Shown here: in pieces, positions 7,711 through 10,009 of the stretch
How the letters are laid out: each line of letters starts with the position of its first letter
Numbering within the stretch: position 1 is the stretch's first letter
Assembly (NCBI GenBank): GCA_016193165.1
Contig: JACPST010000069.1
Coordinates: 1-10,009, forward strand
Reading direction: 5' to 3'
From: Deltaproteobacteria bacterium
Lineage (GTDB): Bacteria; Bdellovibrionota; JACOXK01; 2-02-FULL-40-11
Length of the DNA stretch: 10,009 bases
Translations under genes and position numbers: made by a program
Notes under the pieces: model-generated
What the model saw: only the letters and a program-made list of their open reading frames with translations
What the model was told of the DNA's origin: nothing
Database searches by the model: none

Positions 7711-7733
7711 GTCATTCTGAGCCTGTTGGAAGA
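7711..7733. repeat. Fragment resembling a widely dispersed intergenic repeat
   Basis: The plus-strand text GTCATTCTGAGCCTGTTGGA followed by AGA closely resembles the TGTCATTCTGAGC / CTTCGACAGGCTCAGAATGACA type repeat found in intergenic DNA of many unrelated bacterial genomes (recalled, not searched). Only one copy is present here. The rest of the 7567-7829 gap shows the promoter signals noted separately, a weak TCAGC/GCTGA hairpin (7739-7758) and no gene. Confidence 0.35.
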
Positions 7734-7815
7734 TGCCCTCAGCTCGCTCAAAGGCTGATCTAACCCGTCGCAGTTTAAGCTCAAGAACTTCGAAAAATTT
7801 GTCGATAAAGAAGTT

Positions 7816-7820
7816 AGGAG
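7816..7820 (+). promoter_or_regulatory. Shine-Dalgarno AGGAG for the small basic protein
   Basis: AGGAG stands 9 nt before the ATG at 7830. It is the main evidence that this short reading frame is translated. Confidence 0.55.
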
Positions 7821-7829
7821 TAGATAGGC

Positions 7830-8033
7830 ATGAAAGTTCAAGGTCGTCAAAAATCAACTAAGTCATTGAAATCAAAGGGAAAAGACGCTCTTCCGTTACA
7901 TGTGAAGACGTCTGAAAGCCAGCTCACCAAGATGAAATCTATGATTGAAAATTTATTGGGTCCGTTTGCCGATCGATTCCATATTTTTGAACTTCCTCAA
8001 AGTCAGAAGAAGAAAACAAAGAGAAAATCTTAA
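7830..8033 (+). CDS. Small lysine-rich hypothetical protein
   Basis: A 67-residue reading frame starting at ATG, with AGGAG at a 9-nt spacing. I do not recognise a family. The N-terminal 30 residues are basic and polar (many Lys, Ser, Gln). The middle has a possible amphipathic helix, QLTKMKSMIENLLGPFADRF (residues 31-50), and the C-terminus is a strongly basic tail, QKKKTKRKS. There are no cysteines, no signal peptide and no membrane segment. The composition would suit nucleic-acid or ribosome binding, but this is inference only. It lies divergent from the methyltransferase gene and 158 bp ahead of the aldolase gene on the same strand. The ribosome binding site, absence of a competing reading frame and intergenic position favour a real gene. 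Short length and low complexity keep confidence moderate. Confidence 0.55.
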   Translation: MKVQGRQKSTKSLKSKGKDALPLHVKTSESQLTKMKSMIENLLGPFADRFHIFELPQSQKKKTKRKS

Positions 8034-8087
8034 ATCGTGAAATCGTCATGACGGAAAAAAGGGCGTCTTGATTTTTCGGCCGCCTAT

Positions 8088-8106
8088 GGAATTCGGGGAC
8101 AATTCC
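8088..8106. repeat. Small inverted repeat GGAATT-N7-AATTCC
   Basis: A perfect 6-bp inverted repeat flanks a 7-nt centre CGGGGAC in the leader ahead of the aldolase gene. AATTCGGGGACA resembles the core of short repeats often found in dispersed families associated with REP-type/IS200-like transposases (recalled similarity, not verified). It could equally be a protein-binding site or a chance hairpin. No U-run follows, so it is not an intrinsic terminator. Confidence 0.35.
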
Positions 8107-8135
8107 TTGATTTTTAAGTTTTCACATGGTACTTT
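8107..8135 (+). promoter_or_regulatory. Weak candidate promoter for the aldolase-rsmD-coaD operon
   Basis: TTGATT (8107-8112, four of six consensus matches) is followed after 17 nt by TACTTT (8130-8135, three of six). The position, about 57 nt before the start codon, is right, but the -10 match is poor. The rest of the 8034-8191 gap holds the inverted repeat at 8088-8106 and the 10-bp palindrome CGTCATGACG (8044-8053), with no gene. Confidence 0.2.
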
Positions 8136-8177
8136 TCTGTCGTTTTTAGAGAGTGGCTTCGCTGCCGTCCAAATAAG

Positions 8178-8182
8178 AGGAG
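8178..8182 (+). promoter_or_regulatory. Shine-Dalgarno AGGAG for the aldolase gene
   Basis: AGGAG, within AAGAGGAG, ends 9 nt before ATG 8192. It is the strongest ribosome binding site in the window and fixes the aldolase start. Confidence 0.7.
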
Positions 8183-8191
8183 AAAAGTATC

Positions 8192-9265
8192 ATGTCAAAT
8201 AACTTACTTGATTTTAGACCCCGTCATGCGCGAGGTAAACTCGGCGCCAATTCAAAAGTATGTCTTTTAAGTTCCCGAACGATTTTAGATGCTCTAAAGG
8301 AGCAGCAGCTTATGGTTATGGCCTGCAATATTCGGATTAAACACGTCGTTCCTGGGATTATGAAAGCCGCTCAAGAACTGGATGCAGTGGTGGCCTTTGA
8401 AATTGCTAAATCTGAAGGTGGGCTGGATGGGGGCTATACCGGTTTTGTTCCCCAAACTTTTTGGGACATGATTGTGGGCTATGCTGAAGAAACGGGGTAC
8501 ACGAAGCCCTTCTTCATTCATGGAGACCACATCACGATTAAAAATCAGTCCAAAGAAGAAATTGAATCTTCTCGAAAACTTATTGCTGCAGAGCTTAAGG
8601 CCGGATTTACCTCCTTTTGTGTGGATGCGTCCTTTAATGAAATTCCAGACAATATTCGCATTACAACTGATCTTGCCAAGCCCCTCATGAAAGAAGAGGT
8701 AGGGTTAGAGGTAGAGGTCGGAGAAATTACGCACGTTGGAAAAGAAGGGCGTCTTTCGACGGTAGAAGAATCTGTGGAATTTATCTCAGGCCTTGTCAAA
8801 AATGGCGTAAAGCCTAATCTTTTGGCTGTCTATAATGGTTCCAAACATGGAAACTATCGTCCGGGTGAAGAAGTGCATATTGATTTACAGCGCACAAAAG
8901 AAATTTATGAGGCGGTGAAACCCTACGGCGTAAGTATTGCTCAGCATGGAATTACAGGAACGCCTGTTCATCTTTTGGGACAGTTTACGAAACATGGAGT
9001 TCGAAAAGGCAATGTGGGGACGGAGTGGCAAAATGTGGCACATCGATGTTTGCCTAAGGATCTCATGGATCGCATGAAAAAATGGGCGGAAGAAAAGGGT
9101 CAAAATATTAAAATGGCCACAAAGCCTTTCTTAAAAGACATTAACTCTATTGCTAAAGATGATGTTCAAAAATGTGTGAACGAAGCTTATAAAGAAGCCC
9201 GCGACTACATTTTGGCTTTTAACGCAAAATCCAGCGCTTCTCTCCTGGCTCAAAAATTACAATGA
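8192..9265 (+). CDS. Class II (metal-dependent) fructose-bisphosphate aldolase family protein
   Basis: A 357-residue cytoplasmic TIM-barrel protein of the class II aldolase superfamily. The expected reaction is reversible cleavage of a ketose bisphosphate to dihydroxyacetone phosphate and an aldehyde (glycolysis or gluconeogenesis). FIHGDH (108-113) matches the HxDH signature: D112 would be the catalytic acid and H113 a zinc ligand. H219 in NGSKHGNY and H252 in AQHGITG match the two other zinc-binding His sites and the phosphate loop. E175 or E178 may be the Glu ligand. The canonical NIDTD loop reads GNVGTEWQ (273-280), and GGYTGFVP (80-87) resembles the tagatose-bisphosphate aldolase GatZ/KbaZ side of the superfamily. 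Fructose 1,6-bisphosphate is therefore the likeliest substrate but is not proven. The start is set by AGGAG 9 nt upstream. The stop overlaps rsmD by 4 bp, so this appears to be the first gene of an operon. Confidence 0.82.
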   Translation: MSNNLLDFRPRHARGKLGANSKVCLLSSRTILDALKEQQLMVMACNIRIKHVVPGIMKAAQELDAVVAFEIAKSEGGLDGGYTGFVPQTFWDMIVGYAEETGYTKPFFIHGDHITIKNQSKEEIESSRKLIAAELKAGFTSFCVDASFNEIPDNIRITTDLAKPLMKEEVGLEVEVGEITHVGKEGRLSTVEESVEFISGLVKNGVKPNLLAVYNGSKHGNYRPGEEVHIDLQRTKEIYEAVKPYGVSIAQHGITGTPVHLLGQFTKHGVRKGNVGTEWQNVAHRCLPKDLMDRMKKWAEEKGQNIKMATKPFLKDINSIAKDDVQKCVNEAYKEARDYILAFNAKSSASLLAQKLQ

Positions 9266-9825
9266 GCATCGTCGCCGGAGAACACGGCGGAAGAACGTTA
9301 CTTTCACCACGCACCCTTCGTGTGCGGCCCACGTCAGATCGTGTGCGGGAAAATATTTTTAATATTTTAGTGACCGGAGCACCAGAAACTCTCGACAATA
9401 CCTGTGTGTTAGATCTTTTTTGTGGTGTGGGAACTCTTGGATTAGAAGCCATTAGCCGGGGGGCCAAAGAGGCCGCGTTTGTGGATGATTCCTATCAGTC
9501 TCTTCAGTTTTTAAGAAAAAACACGGAATTTTGTCGTGCGCAGACCAAAATTATTCCAGCCAAAGTGGATCGGGCACTGGAAGCCCTGGCCAAAAAGAGG
9601 CAACGCTTCGATCTTATTTTTTTAGATCCGCCGTATGAACATGAGCATGTGACTAAAACACTTCAGAAATTAGATACGCTTTCTCTTTTAAATCCGAATG
9701 CGTTGATTGTGGTCCAGCATTCTAAGCGAGAGATCGTGGGAGAAAATTGGCATCACCTCTCTCTTTGGGATGTTCGGCCCTATGGAGATACCGTGATTAC
9801 TTTTTTACGAGGTTCCGATGTCTAA
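9262..9825 (+). CDS. rsmD: 16S rRNA (guanine(966)-N(2))-methyltransferase RsmD
   Basis: A 187-residue SAM-dependent methyltransferase. RsmD methylates N2 of G966 in 16S rRNA during small-subunit assembly. The N-terminus [13 protein letters not shown] matches the family opening (M-R-I-I-A-G-x-x-x-G-R), followed by the signature [15 protein letters not shown] (22-36). SAM-binding motif I is [15 protein letters not shown] (49-63). Catalytic motif IV is DPPY (122-125) in [11 protein letters not shown], all intact. The length is typical. The start codon overlaps the aldolase stop as ATGA and has no evident Shine-Dalgarno, which suggests translational coupling. The downstream coaD start overlaps its last codons. 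The rsmD-coaD pair is a very common bacterial arrangement and supports the call. Confidence 0.96.
   Translation: MSIVAGEHGGRTLLSPRTLRVRPTSDRVRENIFNILVTGAPETLDNTCVLDLFCGVGTLGLEAISRGAKEAAFVDDSYQSLQFLRKNTEFCRAQTKIIPAKVDRALEALAKKRQRFDLIFLDPPYEHEHVTKTLQKLDTLSLLNPNALIVVQHSKREIVGENWHHLSLWDVRPYGDTVITFLRGSDV
9809..9812 (+). promoter_or_regulatory. Shine-Dalgarno GAGG for coaD, inside rsmD
   Basis: GAGG stands 5 nt before the coaD ATG (9818) within the last codons of rsmD. It supports this start despite the 8-bp gene overlap. Confidence 0.55.
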
Positions 9826-10009
9826 ACTGGCCATTTATCCAGGTTCTTTTGATCCTGTTACATTAGGGCATGTCGATGTGGTGGAGCGAAGTTTAAATAT
9901 TTTTGACAAAATTATTGTGCTGATTGCCGAAAGTTCTCAAAAAAAGAGCCTCTTTAGTGTGGGAGAAAGAAAAGAGCTTCTTAAGACAACATTTAAAAAA
10001 GAAAAACGT
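9818..10009 (+). CDS. coaD: Phosphopantetheine adenylyltransferase CoaD, 5' part (runs off window)
   Basis: Sixty-four codons are visible, beginning [18 protein letters not shown]. CoaD transfers AMP from ATP to 4'-phosphopantetheine, the penultimate step of coenzyme A synthesis, in the cytoplasm. The nucleotidyltransferase signature YPGSFDP is at residues 7-13, with the T/HxGH motif TLGH at 15-18. [21 protein letters not shown] (about residues 32-52) follows, all in the expected family order. The family is about 160 residues long, so roughly 95 residues lie beyond the window. The ATG overlaps the rsmD stop by 8 bp in another frame and is preceded by GAGG at 5 nt, so it belongs to the aldolase-rsmD operon. 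No disruption is seen in the visible part. Confidence 0.96.
   Translation, partial: MSKLAIYPGSFDPVTLGHVDVVERSLNIFDKIIVLIAESSQKKSLFSVGERKELLKTTFKKEKR

Noticed and set aside
8044..8053. Palindrome CGTCATGACG as a terminator after the small gene
   Set aside because: There is no loop and no T-run after it, so it cannot form a standard intrinsic terminator.
9219..9467. Minus-strand frame across the aldolase/rsmD junction
   Set aside because: It lies opposite intact, highly recognisable rsmD sequence.
1..10009. CRISPR arrays, tRNA or rRNA genes, complete insertion sequences
   Set aside because: No regularly spaced repeats, cloverleaf-like sequence, rRNA signature or transposase motif was seen on either strand.

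Overview
The window is a bacterial chromosome segment of moderate to low GC. It has short intergenic gaps, stop/start overlaps and a mixture of accessory and housekeeping genes. Nothing in it fixes the lineage. The housekeeping genes (rsmD, coaD, a class II aldolase) are broadly bacterial, and the envelope-glycan genes suit many Gram-negative or uncultivated phyla, so I do not name a taxon.

Layout. (1) 1-792, plus strand: the 3' part of a HEAT-repeat protein gene, cut by the window edge. (2) 795-4604, minus strand: a tight three-gene cassette read in the order large GT-C-like membrane glycosyltransferase, DPM1-like GT2 glycosyltransferase, CDP-paratose-2-epimerase-like SDR enzyme. It ends 2 bp from the HEAT gene, tail to tail. 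(3) 4605-4716: a short spacer holding a second, diverged copy of the last codons of the HEAT gene. (4) 4717-7566, minus strand: a large Eco57I/type IIG-like adenine-N6 methyltransferase whose catalytic motif IV is non-canonical, with no nuclease beside it. (5) 7567-7829: a divergent intergenic region with a probable promoter for the methyltransferase and a fragment resembling a dispersed repeat. (6) 7830-8033, plus strand: a small lysine-rich protein with a good ribosome binding site. (7) 8034-8191: a leader with a small inverted repeat. (8) 8192-10009, plus strand: a class II aldolase-family gene, rsmD and the start of coaD, each overlapping the next.

How the genes fit together. The minus-strand cassette is best read as a glycan module. 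The GT2 enzyme would charge a polyprenyl-phosphate carrier with a sugar, the GT-C protein would transfer a sugar outside the membrane, and the epimerase-like enzyme would modify a nucleotide sugar. The plus-strand block is housekeeping: carbon metabolism, 16S rRNA methylation and coenzyme A synthesis, probably co-transcribed.

The most interesting observation is that the glycan cassette lies between two near-identical copies of a 26-bp stretch (24/26 matches). One copy is the true end of the HEAT gene. The other abuts the methyltransferase stop codon and still reads in the HEAT frame, with both mismatches at third codon positions. This looks like the scar of an insertion or recombination that placed the cassette between a HEAT gene and the methyltransferase gene.
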